From assembly GCA_026169535.1 (NCBI GenBank), contig JAPFCU010000079.1, positions 62,001 to 126,000 of the forward strand: DNA of 64,000 nucleotides. The letters run 5' to 3'. Shown piece by piece: positions 17,102 to 24,032 of this stretch. Origin of the DNA: Blautia sp. GTDB lineage: Bacteria > Bacillota > Clostridia > Lachnospirales > Lachnospiraceae. Under the pieces are notes generated by a model. That model saw only the letters and a list, made by a program, of their open reading frames with translations. It was not told the DNA's origin and searched no databases. Position numbers and translations under genes: made by a program. Positions within the stretch are counted from its first letter, which is position 1; the number at the start of each line of letters is the position of its first letter.

Positions 17102-17539
17102 ATGCACGAAGTATCAAACATTTTTACCAAGGATAAAACCATTTCTTCATTGGAAGTGGCTGAGATGATGGAAATTGAGCACAAGGAAATATTAAAAAAA
17201 CTGGAAGGAACTACAAAACCAGATGGGACGGTAAAGCAAGTTGGAATAATCCCAACATTAACTAAGGGGAATTTTCCCCTCAGTGATTATTTCCGTCTTT
17301 CTTCTTACAAGGATTCCAGTGGAAAAGAAAATAAATGTTATAATATCACAAAGCTAGGATGCGACTTTCTTGCTAACAAATTTACTGGAGAAAAAGGAAT
17401 TTTATTCACGGCTAAATATGTAAAACGTTTCCATGAGATGGAAGAGAAATTAAAACCAAAAGTTCCGCAGACATACCTTGAAGCGTTGAAAGAACTGGTT
17501 ACTGTATTTGGTTTGAATTATAAGAGGGTGGCAGCATGA
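17102..17539 (+). CDS. Rha-family phage regulatory protein
   Basis: 145 residues from ATG 17102 (AAAGGAG 9 bases upstream). The N-terminal ~100 residues match the Rha pattern: TISSLEVAEMMEIEHKEILKKL, then FRLSSYKDSSGKENKCYNITKLGCDFLANKF and the helix AKYVKRFHEMEEKL. Rha proteins act as phage regulators and antirepressors. Overlaps the next antirepressor gene by 4 bases, so they form a two-gene unit. Confidence 0.8.
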   Translation: MHEVSNIFTKDKTISSLEVAEMMEIEHKEILKKLEGTTKPDGTVKQVGIIPTLTKGNFPLSDYFRLSSYKDSSGKENKCYNITKLGCDFLANKFTGEKGILFTAKYVKRFHEMEEKLKPKVPQTYLEALKELVTVFGLNYKRVAA

Positions 17540-18240
17540 ATGAATTAAAAGTGATGAATATTGAAGGTATTGAATGCTACGAGAAGAATGGAACAGCGTA
17601 TTTGAAATTGGAAACAATAGCAAGGGGGTTGGGTTTTGTCGATAATAGTAAAGGAACTGAGTATGTTAGATGGAATACAGTAAGGCAATATTTAAGTGAT
17701 ATTGGATTTTCGCAGGAAGTTGCGAAAGATATTTTTATTCCCGAAAACATCTTTTATCGCCTTGCTATGAAAGCAAAAAATGAAGTTGCTGAAAGATTTC
17801 AAGCAAAAGTAGCTGATGAAATTATACCTTCTATCCGCAAGCATGGAATCTACGCTACTGATAAAGTTATCGACGACATTCTCAACAATCCAGACTTTGG
17901 AATTGAACTTCTAACAAAACTGAAAGAAGAACGAACTGCCAGAGTGGCAGCTGAGCGCAGAAATGCAATCCTTACTCATGTGAATAAAACTTATACCATG
18001 ACGGAAATTGCAAAAGAGCTGAATATGAAGTCTGCAATTCAGTTAAACAAACTTTTGGCAGAAAAGAAAATACAGTATCAAGTGAATAACACTTGGGTCA
18101 TGTATTCACAGTACAGCAATTTGGGATATGAAGAAATTAAGCAGGAAGTTCTTGATAGCGGAAAGGTAATCTATCATAGACGAATCACACAGATTGGCAG
18201 AGAATTTATATTGAATTTGTTTCAAAATAAAGTTGCATAG
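17536..18240 (+). CDS. Antirepressor with Bro-N-like and KilAC-like domains
   Basis: 234 residues. N-terminal Bro-N-like region (AYLKLETIARGLGFVDN, then FYRLAMKAKNEVAERFQAKVADEIIPSIRKHG) and a C-terminal KilAC/ANT-like winged region (YTMTEIAKELNMKSAIQLNKLLAEKKIQYQVNNTW). Such proteins bind phage repressors or DNA to trigger induction. Terminator follows at 18248. Confidence 0.85.
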   Translation: MNELKVMNIEGIECYEKNGTAYLKLETIARGLGFVDNSKGTEYVRWNTVRQYLSDIGFSQEVAKDIFIPENIFYRLAMKAKNEVAERFQAKVADEIIPSIRKHGIYATDKVIDDILNNPDFGIELLTKLKEERTARVAAERRNAILTHVNKTYTMTEIAKELNMKSAIQLNKLLAEKKIQYQVNNTWVMYSQYSNLGYEEIKQEVLDSGKVIYHRRITQIGREFILNLFQNKVA

Positions 18241-18247
18241 CATACAT

Positions 18248-18274
18248 AGAGGTGGCTTGACCGCCTCTTTTTTC
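18248..18274 (+). terminator. Intrinsic terminator after the antirepressor pair
   Basis: AGAGGTGG (18248-18255) pairs with CCGCCTCT (18261-18268) around TTGA-type loop, then six Ts. Confidence 0.8.
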
Positions 18275-18333
18275 TTGCATTTTCTTGTATATATGTTAAG
18301 ATTATTATAAGTACAAAAGAGGGAGGAAATACA

Positions 18334-20157
18334 ATGGCATTAATAAAGTGTCCAGAATGTGGGAAAGAATTTTCCGATAAAGCACAGGCTTGTCCGAATT
18401 GCGGATGCCCGACAGCGGAAGCAAAAAATCAAGAGTTAAAACAGGAAGAGATAAAAGAAGATCCTGAATTTGAATTACAACTCGAAAATGATTATTCAAT
18501 AAAAATTAATTCAGATACAATGACCCTTTTTTACCAAAGTGGATTTATTTTGGAATCAGATGTTAGGGGATTTGTTCTTAACTGGTTATCTGAGGAAGAG
18601 GAACTTGGTCGGAATCAATTAAAGGTAGTTTTCTCCCATCCCGGATATAAAAAACCAATGAAATTAAGTGTAAGTAATACATCTGAGAGATACGAAAAAG
18701 CAAAGTATTTTGCAGAAAATGTGGCAGAAAAATATTTTAAAAAAGATATTTGCCCTGGTTATTTTGAATCCATACATTATGCAGAGCAGCACGTAGACAA
18801 TGTTTTATTCCGAAAAGCCTATGAGAATGAGCGAAAGATTATTAAAGAAAAGAAACAAGCTGTTCAAAACCAGCCGAATAATCAACAGATTTCAAGCAGA
18901 CCTGTAAATAATTCTGCACTTGTTCAAAATGTCCAAATACAATCCGCACCAAAAAAGAAGAAAAAATGTCATTGCGGAACTTTTCTTTGGGTGATTATTA
19001 TTCTGGTTGTATTAGGTTCTGTTTTTGGAAATAAAGATAAAAAGAAAACTTCTGATGAGATTATAGAAAAAGATGGAACTATCTGGTCTAATATAGAAAC
19101 ACCATTAAGCCAATTTGAATATTATGCAAACGGAAACGATTTATACATCACAAAACATATAGGTGAAAGTCAAAAGATAAAAATTGCACAAGAATATGAC
19201 GGAAAAAAAGTAGTTGGAATAGAAGACGCAACATTTTTTTCATCTGATGCAGTAAGTGTAATTATTCCAGAGGGAGTTACAAAAATGGAAGATACTGTAT
19301 TTAATTCATGCGATATAGAATATATGTATCTTCCGTCAACTCTTCAAAACATAAATGAAAAATTTTGGGGATATATGCATGATATAAAAGAACTGTACTA
19401 TGGTGGAACTCAAGAACAATGGAATGAAATATGTAATATTCCGCGTGGAGAATTAGAAGCTAGTGAAATGTATTGTGATGTAACAATAGAAGCACTTGGA
19501 ACAAATGATGCAAAATCCACACCAATAATAATGCCAGAAGTTGTAGAAGAGGCCAAAGAAGAGGAACCAATTCCGATTCCTGTTTTAGATCAACATGATG
19601 AATTTATTACAGATGCTTCTGAATTTTTATCAACTGATATTTCTGAAAAATTATACAATATTTTATTAAATGACATTGGTTTTACAGAAATATATTTTAT
19701 TGGAAAAAACGAATCCGGAGATTCAATATGGGATTTAGGATGTGATGATATTGGAGTTACTGTAACTGCCAGTGATGATGTTTATATGATATGGAGTGGT
19801 GACTACACATTTTATGATAGTGGCGTAAAAATGACAAAAGAGCAATTTGATAGTCTTCACGTTTCCGAATCAGATAAAGTTGCATATTATTTAATTGCAA
19901 AAGAGATTGTAAAAAATAGCTTGAAATCTCCTAAAAGCGCAGATTTCCCCTGGCTTATGGACGATATAGGTTTTGGCAAAAACGGAGACATAGTTGCGGT
20001 CCAGGGATATGTAGATGCAATGAATTCATTCGGAGCACAAATAAGAAGTCAATGGACAGTTGAATTTAAAGTTATAGACCTAGATACCTATTCATATGAA
20101 GTGGTTTATGTAAACATTGATGGTGAATCATATGGAACATATGTGGAAATGAATTAA
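18334..20157 (+). CDS. Zinc-ribbon membrane protein with BspA-like leucine-rich repeats
   Basis: 607 residues. N-terminal zinc ribbon (CPECGKEFSDKAQACPNCGC), a variable region, a basic stretch and one transmembrane segment near residues 215-232 (TFLWVIIILVVLGSVFG). It continues with a BspA-type LRR (VVGIEDATFF...VIIPEGVTKMED...YLPSTLQNI) and an alpha/beta C-terminal domain. Own terminators on both sides, so it behaves as a free-standing lysogenic-conversion gene. N-in, C-out topology is inferred. Similar proteins occur in Clostridia chromosomes; function unknown. Confidence 0.75.
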   Translation: MALIKCPECGKEFSDKAQACPNCGCPTAEAKNQELKQEEIKEDPEFELQLENDYSIKINSDTMTLFYQSGFILESDVRGFVLNWLSEEEELGRNQLKVVFSHPGYKKPMKLSVSNTSERYEKAKYFAENVAEKYFKKDICPGYFESIHYAEQHVDNVLFRKAYENERKIIKEKKQAVQNQPNNQQISSRPVNNSALVQNVQIQSAPKKKKKCHCGTFLWVIIILVVLGSVFGNKDKKKTSDEIIEKDGTIWSNIETPLSQFEYYANGNDLYITKHIGESQKIKIAQEYDGKKVVGIEDATFFSSDAVSVIIPEGVTKMEDTVFNSCDIEYMYLPSTLQNINEKFWGYMHDIKELYYGGTQEQWNEICNIPRGELEASEMYCDVTIEALGTNDAKSTPIIMPEVVEEAKEEEPIPIPVLDQHDEFITDASEFLSTDISEKLYNILLNDIGFTEIYFIGKNESGDSIWDLGCDDIGVTVTASDDVYMIWSGDYTFYDSGVKMTKEQFDSLHVSESDKVAYYLIAKEIVKNSLKSPKSADFPWLMDDIGFGKNGDIVAVQGYVDAMNSFGAQIRSQWTVEFKVIDLDTYSYEVVYVNIDGESYGTYVEMN

Positions 20158-20160
20158 TTC

Positions 20161-20190
20161 AAGCGGAGATTAAATTCTCCGCTTTTTTGT
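20161..20190 (+). terminator. Intrinsic terminator
   Basis: AAGCGGAG (20161-20168) pairs perfectly with CTCCGCTT (20177-20184), then TTTT. Confidence 0.9.
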
Positions 20191-20198
20191 TTTGGGTA

Positions 20199-20227
20199 TT
20201 GACATGGTGATAAAATGGTGATATTAT
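20199..20227 (+). promoter_or_regulatory. Promoter of the small RHH gene
   Basis: TTGACA (20199-20204), 17 bases, TATTAT (20222-20227). Near-consensus. The start codon follows at 20253. Confidence 0.8.
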
Positions 20228-20252
20228 ACACACTATAAGGAGGTGGATATAA

Positions 20253-20408
20253 ATGTCACCAAGACAAAAAGCTAACTCAGAAAGAACTAATGTATTCTTT
20301 TCACCAGAAGTTATGAATGAATTAAGAAAACTAGCGGAAGAAAAAGGAACATCTGTTAGTGGACTTATCAGAATGATAGTTCTTGAGTATTTAGCTAAAT
20401 TAAAATAG
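20253..20408 (+). CDS. Ribbon-helix-helix (CopG/Arc-type) DNA-binding protein
   Basis: 51 residues, ATG 20253 after AAGGAGGTGG. RTNVFFSPEVMNELRKLAEEK then SVSGLIRMIVLEYL is a complete RHH fold (beta strand, two helices). Own promoter and, at 20411-20440, a hairpin of the AGCATT...AATGCT type after the stop. Probably autoregulated. Confidence 0.85.
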   Translation: MSPRQKANSERTNVFFSPEVMNELRKLAEEKGTSVSGLIRMIVLEYLAKLK

Positions 20409-20663
20409 AGCATTACCGCCCTGAGAAAGTAGTAAATGCTCTATATCACCCAGAAGTCTCCTTCTGATAAATCCATCATATCACAAGTGAGACTTCTACG
20501 CAAGAAACTAAAAGAAAATAGTTTACAAACATATGTTCAAGTGATATGATTGATATGTCGAAAAAATGCGAATGGAAAAATTTGACTTTTCGACAAATAA
20601 ATGTTTTAATGGGTAATGGGCGCAGGATAGCCCGATAAAAACTAAACCAATTGTTACAATAAT
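20409..20663 (+). other. Non-coding stretch with inverted repeats and a promoter
   Basis: No convincing gene. Contains AGAAGTCTC (20452-20460) inverted at 20489-20497 (nine of nine) and an extended promoter TTTACA-17-TATGAT (20522-20550, TGa before the -10). Near the expected transcript start, TGTCGAAAA (20556-20564) is inverted at 20587-20595. A small RNA running toward the opposite-strand ORF at 20664 is possible; no T-run terminator is seen before it. Confidence 0.5.
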
Positions 20664-20867
20664 TTATTTTTTATCTTTGGTAGTTTTCCTGCACTTGGCA
20701 GTCTTATCTTTTGTACGTTTTTTACACCATTTGCGAAATTTATTTGCAAAATAGGTGGTAATCATTAGTGAAAAAGTCAAAACCAGTGTTGTATCAATTA
20801 CAACGTGCAAATTAAGAGTAAGGGTCAATATAGCACCATCCTTCCAAATGGTTATCCATACGCCCAT
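20664..20867 (-). CDS. Possible small hydrophobic protein (uncertain)
   Basis: 67 residues if started at ATG 20867. One predicted transmembrane span (VVIDTTLVLTFSLMITTYFA) followed by a very basic tail (KFRKWCKKRTKDKTAKCRK), the layout of small membrane toxins. No clear ribosome site and coding quality is doubtful. A + strand promoter at 20522 points at its 3' end. Reported with low confidence. Confidence 0.25.
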   Translation of the reverse strand: MGVWITIWKDGAILTLTLNLHVVIDTTLVLTFSLMITTYFANKFRKWCKKRTKDKTAKCRKTTKDKK

Positions 20868-20918
20868 CACATTTTCAATATACCACAATTCGACAAGCTT
20901 GTATATATATTTTCTTTT

Positions 20919-20948
20919 AGTGCCTTGCAACACAGGCACTATTTTTTG
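20919..20948 (+). terminator. Intrinsic terminator
   Basis: AGTGCCT (20919-20925) pairs perfectly with AGGCACT (20934-20940), then TTTTTT. Could end a + strand RNA from 20557, which would then be antisense to the small ORF at 20664-20867. Confidence 0.75.
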
Positions 20949-20985
20949 TGTCTAAAAAATACAGATGTGATAAGGAGAAAATACG

Positions 20986-21045
20986 ATGAATACAAAAGAG
21001 GAAGCCAGAAGTTTGGCAAGTAAAAACATTTCAAAATCTTCTTGA
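20986..21045 (+). CDS. 19-residue micro-ORF (possible remnant)
   Basis: ATG 20986 has a very good AAGGAG site, giving MNTKEEARSLASKNISKSS. Its stop lies in the -35 of the next promoter. Could be a leader peptide or the head of a deleted gene. Confidence 0.3.
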   Translation: MNTKEEARSLASKNISKSS

Positions 21046-21086
21046 CGGTTACTAACAACCATGATAGTACAATGTTGTTAGCAACC
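21042..21086 (+). promoter_or_regulatory. Promoter with palindromic operator for the second RHH gene
   Basis: TTGACG (21042-21047), 17 bases, TAGTAC (21065-21070) with TGa extension. Two inverted arms flank the -10: GGTTACTAACAAC (21047-21059) and GTTGTTAGCAACC (21074-21086), matching 12 of 13 as inverted repeats. The layout suggests autorepression by the RHH protein at 21103. Confidence 0.75.
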
Positions 21087-21102
21087 ATAAGGAGGTGTTA
21101 CA

Positions 21103-21279
21103 ATGGCTGCTAAAAGAGAGCGTGCCGAATACTTTAGGGAACGAAGAAAGGAATTTAAACAATTCAACGTATCATTAAAGCGTGAAAAAATCGAAGCACT
21201 TGAAGAATGTATTAAGTCTCAAGGAAAGACGAAAGTTGAATGGTTTGAAGAAATCGTTGATAAAGAATTAGGCAAATAG
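21103..21279 (+). CDS. Arc-like ribbon-helix-helix protein
   Basis: 58 residues, ATG 21103 after AAGGAGGTG. KQFNVSLKREKIEALEECIKS then TKVEWFEEIVDKEL fits the RHH fold. A palindromic operator covers its promoter. A perfect ten-base inverted repeat follows its stop. Confidence 0.75.
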   Translation: MAAKRERAEYFRERRKEFKQFNVSLKREKIEALEECIKSQGKTKVEWFEEIVDKELGK

Positions 21280-21290
21280 TTAAAGAAAAA

Positions 21291-21403
21291 GGGAACAGTC
21301 CACAATCCTACCAAGATAATCGACTGTTCCCAACCGCAAGGGTTGTAAATAGTATACCATGCAACCCTCCTCTTTAACAAGTAGAAATTACACAAACAGG
21401 AGG
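21291..21403 (+). promoter_or_regulatory. Stacked inverted repeats before the HNH gene
   Basis: GGGAACAGTC (21291-21300) is perfectly inverted at 21322-21331. Then CAACC (21331-21335), GGGTTG (21340-21345) and CAACCC (21362-21367) allow two exclusive hairpins. CCTCCT (21366-21371) is complementary to the HNH ribosome site AGGAGG (21398-21403), so translation of the nuclease may be held off. Confidence 0.5.
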
Positions 21404-21411
21404 ATTTTGAA

Positions 21412-21708
21412 ATGGCAAATAGAAGAAAGTTTACTCTTGATGAAAAACGAATCATTTATGCAAAATATAACGGAAAATGCGCTATCTGCGGTCAGCCAGT
21501 GAAATTTAAGAAAATGACCGTAGACCATAAAGTACCTCTTTCCAAGGGTGGAACAAACGCTATGGAAAATTTACAACTGGCGTGTCATTGTTGCAACCTT
21601 ATGAAAACTAATTTTTCCATGGATGATCTTATCGGAAAGATGACACAGGTTATGCAGAACTACCAGAAGAACAGAATCAAAAATATTTTTATGAGAGAGG
21701 TATTGTGA
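21412..21708 (+). CDS. HNH endonuclease
   Basis: 98 residues, ATG 21412. Zinc-finger HNH: CAICGQPV, then VDHKVPLSKGGTNAMENLQLACHCCNLMK. All four zinc Cys and the catalytic His are present. Free-standing homing or packaging-type nuclease; its place in an accessory block favours homing or element mobility. Confidence 0.88.
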   Translation: MANRRKFTLDEKRIIYAKYNGKCAICGQPVKFKKMTVDHKVPLSKGGTNAMENLQLACHCCNLMKTNFSMDDLIGKMTQVMQNYQKNRIKNIFMREVL

Positions 21709-21709
21709 T

Positions 21710-21955
21710 ATGAGCAGATTTGACAAAGATAATGCAATTTTTAAGATAGAAACCGCCGTAGAGAAAGCTGATTATCTGGCAAAATGCCTGATTCAGAATT
21801 ACAGTCTGGATGCCGGAGTTATAACGGATGAGACAGAAGCCCTTGTATTCGCTGGGAACAGAGAAAATATCGGAATGGAAATGGAAATCTTGTGTGACTA
21901 TATAGACAGCATCCAAAGTTCCTTAAAATCTTTCAGAGAGGCGGTATCAGCATGA
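21710..21955 (+). CDS. Small hypothetical helical protein
   Basis: 81 residues, ATG 21710 one base after the HNH stop. Acidic, helical (IFKIETAVEKADYLAKCLIQNYSL). No family recognised. Overlaps the next small gene by 4 bases. Confidence 0.6.
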   Translation: MSRFDKDNAIFKIETAVEKADYLAKCLIQNYSLDAGVITDETEALVFAGNRENIGMEMEILCDYIDSIQSSLKSFREAVSA

Positions 21956-22071
21956 AGTATAAATCAAAAATCCTGTTTTACTTGAAATATATCACGGATG
22001 AAAAAGTTTTAGAAACAATTTACCGAATTGTACGTGCTGAATTTGACAAGGAGGAATTTTCATATGAATGA
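21952..22071 (+). CDS. Very small hypothetical protein
   Basis: 39 residues, ATG 21952 overlapping the previous stop and ending 8 bases into the next gene. Sequence MKYKSKILFYLKYITDEKVLETIYRI-type, helical. Tight coupling on both sides supports it being real. Confidence 0.55.
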   Translation: MKYKSKILFYLKYITDEKVLETIYRIVRAEFDKEEFSYE

Positions 22072-22822
22072 TATGATAGAAAATAAAATTCAGAGCCCGA
22101 TTGAGGTTGCACTGGGGATTGACGAGGATGGAATGACTACAGCAAGAAAGTTGTATGAATTTCTTGGATTGAACTCAAAAAATTATTCACATTGGTGTAA
22201 AAGAAACATTACAGAAAATGAATTTGCAACAGAAAACGAGGACTATTGGGCGTTCGTCCCAAAAGACGAACGGGAATTTAATCCAAAACCAACCACTGAT
22301 TACCGCCTTACTGCCAGCTTTGCAAAGAAACTTTCCATGATGGCAAAGAGTGAGAAAGGTGAACAGGCTAGAAAGTATTTCGTCAAGGTGGAAGATGGAA
22401 TGAAAGAACTTGCTGTCAGATTCCAGAATATGTCCCCGGAACTTCGGGCTGTATTGGTTGTAGACCAGAGGGTGACAAGAGTTGAGAAAAAGGCTGACAC
22501 ACTGGAGGAACGTTTCAACGATTTTGAACAGAACCTTCCGCTGCTCCCAGAGGATGCCGATGATGTTTCCAAAGAAGTTAAGAAGCGAGTAGTTGAAATC
22601 CTAGGAGGCAAAGACAGCAATGCTTACCATGACAAGAGCCTAAGCCAGAAAGTTTTTATGGATGCTTACCGGAATCTAAAGAGTAATTTTGATGTTAGTT
22701 CTTACAAGGCAATCAAGCGGAATCGCCGGGATATGGCGGTGCAGATTGCCAGAGAGTATAAGCCGCCGCTGTATCTGGCGGAACAGATTCTGGCAGAGAA
22801 CAATCAAATATCTTTATTCTAA
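22064..22822 (+). CDS. AntA/AntB antirepressor with ORF6C domain
   Basis: 252 residues from ATG 22064 (AAGGAGGAATTTTCAT upstream). N-terminal AntA/AntB region (DGMTTARKLYEFLGLNSKNYSHWCKRN, then ASFAKKLSMMAKSEKGEQARKYFVKVE), a coiled coil near 150-180, and a C-terminal ORF6C-type domain (KRVVEILGGKDSNAYHD...VAIQIAREYKPP-like). Probable repressor antagonist. Confidence 0.85.
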   Translation: MNDMIENKIQSPIEVALGIDEDGMTTARKLYEFLGLNSKNYSHWCKRNITENEFATENEDYWAFVPKDEREFNPKPTTDYRLTASFAKKLSMMAKSEKGEQARKYFVKVEDGMKELAVRFQNMSPELRAVLVVDQRVTRVEKKADTLEERFNDFEQNLPLLPEDADDVSKEVKKRVVEILGGKDSNAYHDKSLSQKVFMDAYRNLKSNFDVSSYKAIKRNRRDMAVQIAREYKPPLYLAEQILAENNQISLF

Positions 22823-22964
22823 TGTAGATAAAGGAAAAATGGTTTAATTTCGGCTCTAAATAGGACAATCCATAAAATGTATGCCTGTAAACTTTAAAGG
22901 CAAATTTGGATTCATGTGACTAGAATACATGTTGTTACGGATATGGAAAAATCATAAAAGATTA

Positions 22965-22993
22965 TTGCGTAAATATAGGTATAGTGCTATATT
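22965..22993 (+). promoter_or_regulatory. Promoter of the antisense RNA
   Basis: TTGCGT (22965-22970), 17 bases, TATATT (22988-22993) preceded by TGc (extended -10). Confidence 0.65.
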
Positions 22994-22999
22994 ATAAAG

Positions 23000-23096
23000 A
23001 GAGGCACTGCCGCATACAATGACAGTCAGCCCGTGGATATTTAACTTAAAAAAGTAACCGTATCCTTTTGGCGTGGGGCGGTTACTTTTTTGTTCC
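23000..23096 (+). ncRNA. Antisense RNA, putative type I antitoxin
   Basis: About 95 nt from the promoter at 22965-22993 to a bidirectional terminator (AGTAACCG at 23053-23060 with CGGTTACT at 23079-23086, A-run before and T-run after). It converges on and overlaps the 3' end of the small toxin gene on the other strand, the layout of txpA/RatA-type and Clostridioides prophage type I modules. Confidence 0.7.
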
Positions 23097-23174
23097 GTTG
23101 ATATATGCAATCAAAATCTGTATGACAATTCCGAGAATCATCAATACGATGGATAACAATTCAAAGTCACTCAT
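23082..23174 (-). CDS. Putative holin-like type I toxin
   Basis: 30 residues: MSDFELLSIVLMILGIVIQI then a short polar, basic end with two Lys. One transmembrane span. Start ATG at 23174 with a strong AAAGGAGGG. This is the Hol_Tox type of small membrane peptide, toxic when overproduced. Its stop lies inside the shared bidirectional terminator. Confidence 0.8.
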   Translation of the reverse strand: MSDFELLSIVLMILGIVIQILIAYINGTKK

Positions 23175-23290
23175 AAGCTAATCCCTCCTTTCATTGATTT
23201 CTGTTGTTTCAGATTTCTATGTAACTGGAGGGTTTAGTCCCTCCGAAGAGGGCTAACCGCCACTGTCCTCCCGATACGACAGTGTCCAAA
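23175..23290 (-). promoter_or_regulatory. Structured 5' UTR of the toxin
   Basis: About 115 nt leader. GGAGGG..CCCTCC at 23227-23244 and CACTGTC..GACAGTG at 23262-23285 form hairpins. On the toxin strand an upstream CCCTCC can pair with the GGAGGG ribosome site, a usual way to silence such toxins. Confidence 0.55.
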
Positions 23291-23293
23291 GTT

Positions 23294-23321
23294 ATTCTAT
23301 CATATTTTTGAATATTTTCAA
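23294..23321 (-). promoter_or_regulatory. Toxin promoter
   Basis: Reading leftward: TTGAAA (23321-23316), 16 bases, TAGAAT (23299-23294) with TGa extension. Confidence 0.7.
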
Positions 23322-23355
23322 TAAAAATAATATCCAATTATTCGGCATGATATGT

Positions 23356-23361
23356 TATAAT
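23356..23361 (+). promoter_or_regulatory. Extended -10 of a small hairpin RNA
   Basis: TATAAT with TGt directly before it. No clear -35 hexamer. Expected start about 23368. Confidence 0.6.
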
Positions 23362-23367
23362 AGAACC

Positions 23368-23432
23368 AGAAACGCACTTACAGAAGAGGAAGCCGGAAAT
23401 TCGGCACAATCTGTAGGTGCGTTTTCTTTTAT
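23368..23432 (+). ncRNA. Short hairpin RNA with its own promoter and terminator
   Basis: A 15-pair stem (23370-23384 with 23410-23424, one G-U) encloses a second stem GCCG/CGGC (23392-23395 and 23402-23405), then TCTTTT. Either a ~60 nt stable RNA or a strong start-then-stop leader for the GIY-YIG gene at 23532. Not obviously complementary to the neighbouring toxin mRNA. Confidence 0.6.
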
Positions 23433-23531
23433 GCAGCGGACTAGCCCGACGGGGCGAAAAGCAGAACTGTGACTGCCTGTCTGCTGTGTTTGTAAATCAC
23501 AGATGTTTCCTTAGCACAGGAGGGATTGATT

Positions 23532-24014
23532 ATGAAATTTCAAGAAAATAATGCTGATACATATCCTAGTATACAAGAGCCTATAATATACTTCTTACTT
23601 GATAAAGAAGAAGTGGTATATGTCGGGCAGTCCAAGTTCGGAATGGGAAGGCCATATCAGCATAAAGACAAAATTTTTGATAAAATTTCCGTGTTGAAAT
23701 GTAGCGAAAAAGATCTGGATGCTTTAGAAACAGAATACATAGAAAAATATAAACCTAAATATAACAAAAAAATTGGGAATACTCATTATTCATTAGCAAG
23801 GACTAAGAGAATAATTAAGGAAAATACTAATATACACGATTTCAATATATATGATTTGAATAAAATTCTAAAAAAACTAGATATTTCAACTTATGAATTT
23901 AAAGGAACAGATTACATAACATCATTAGATTTTGACAGAATCTTTTCATTTGTAAAAAAAACAAGTGATGGAATTTTTGAAAGAAATATATGGAAAAAGA
24001 AAGTTTTTAACTAA
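23532..24014 (+). CDS. GIY-YIG nuclease domain protein
   Basis: 160 residues from ATG 23532 (AGGAGGGATT upstream). IIYFLLDKEEVVYVGQS carries the GIY-YIG core (IYF...YVG), followed by RPYQHK and a conserved Glu in LDALETEYIEKYKPKYNK. The rest is AT-rich and helical. Possible homing or restriction-type nuclease. Confidence 0.8.
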   Translation: MKFQENNADTYPSIQEPIIYFLLDKEEVVYVGQSKFGMGRPYQHKDKIFDKISVLKCSEKDLDALETEYIEKYKPKYNKKIGNTHYSLARTKRIIKENTNIHDFNIYDLNKILKKLDISTYEFKGTDYITSLDFDRIFSFVKKTSDGIFERNIWKKKVFN

Positions 24015-24032
24015 TATAAAGGTGGTGATGTT

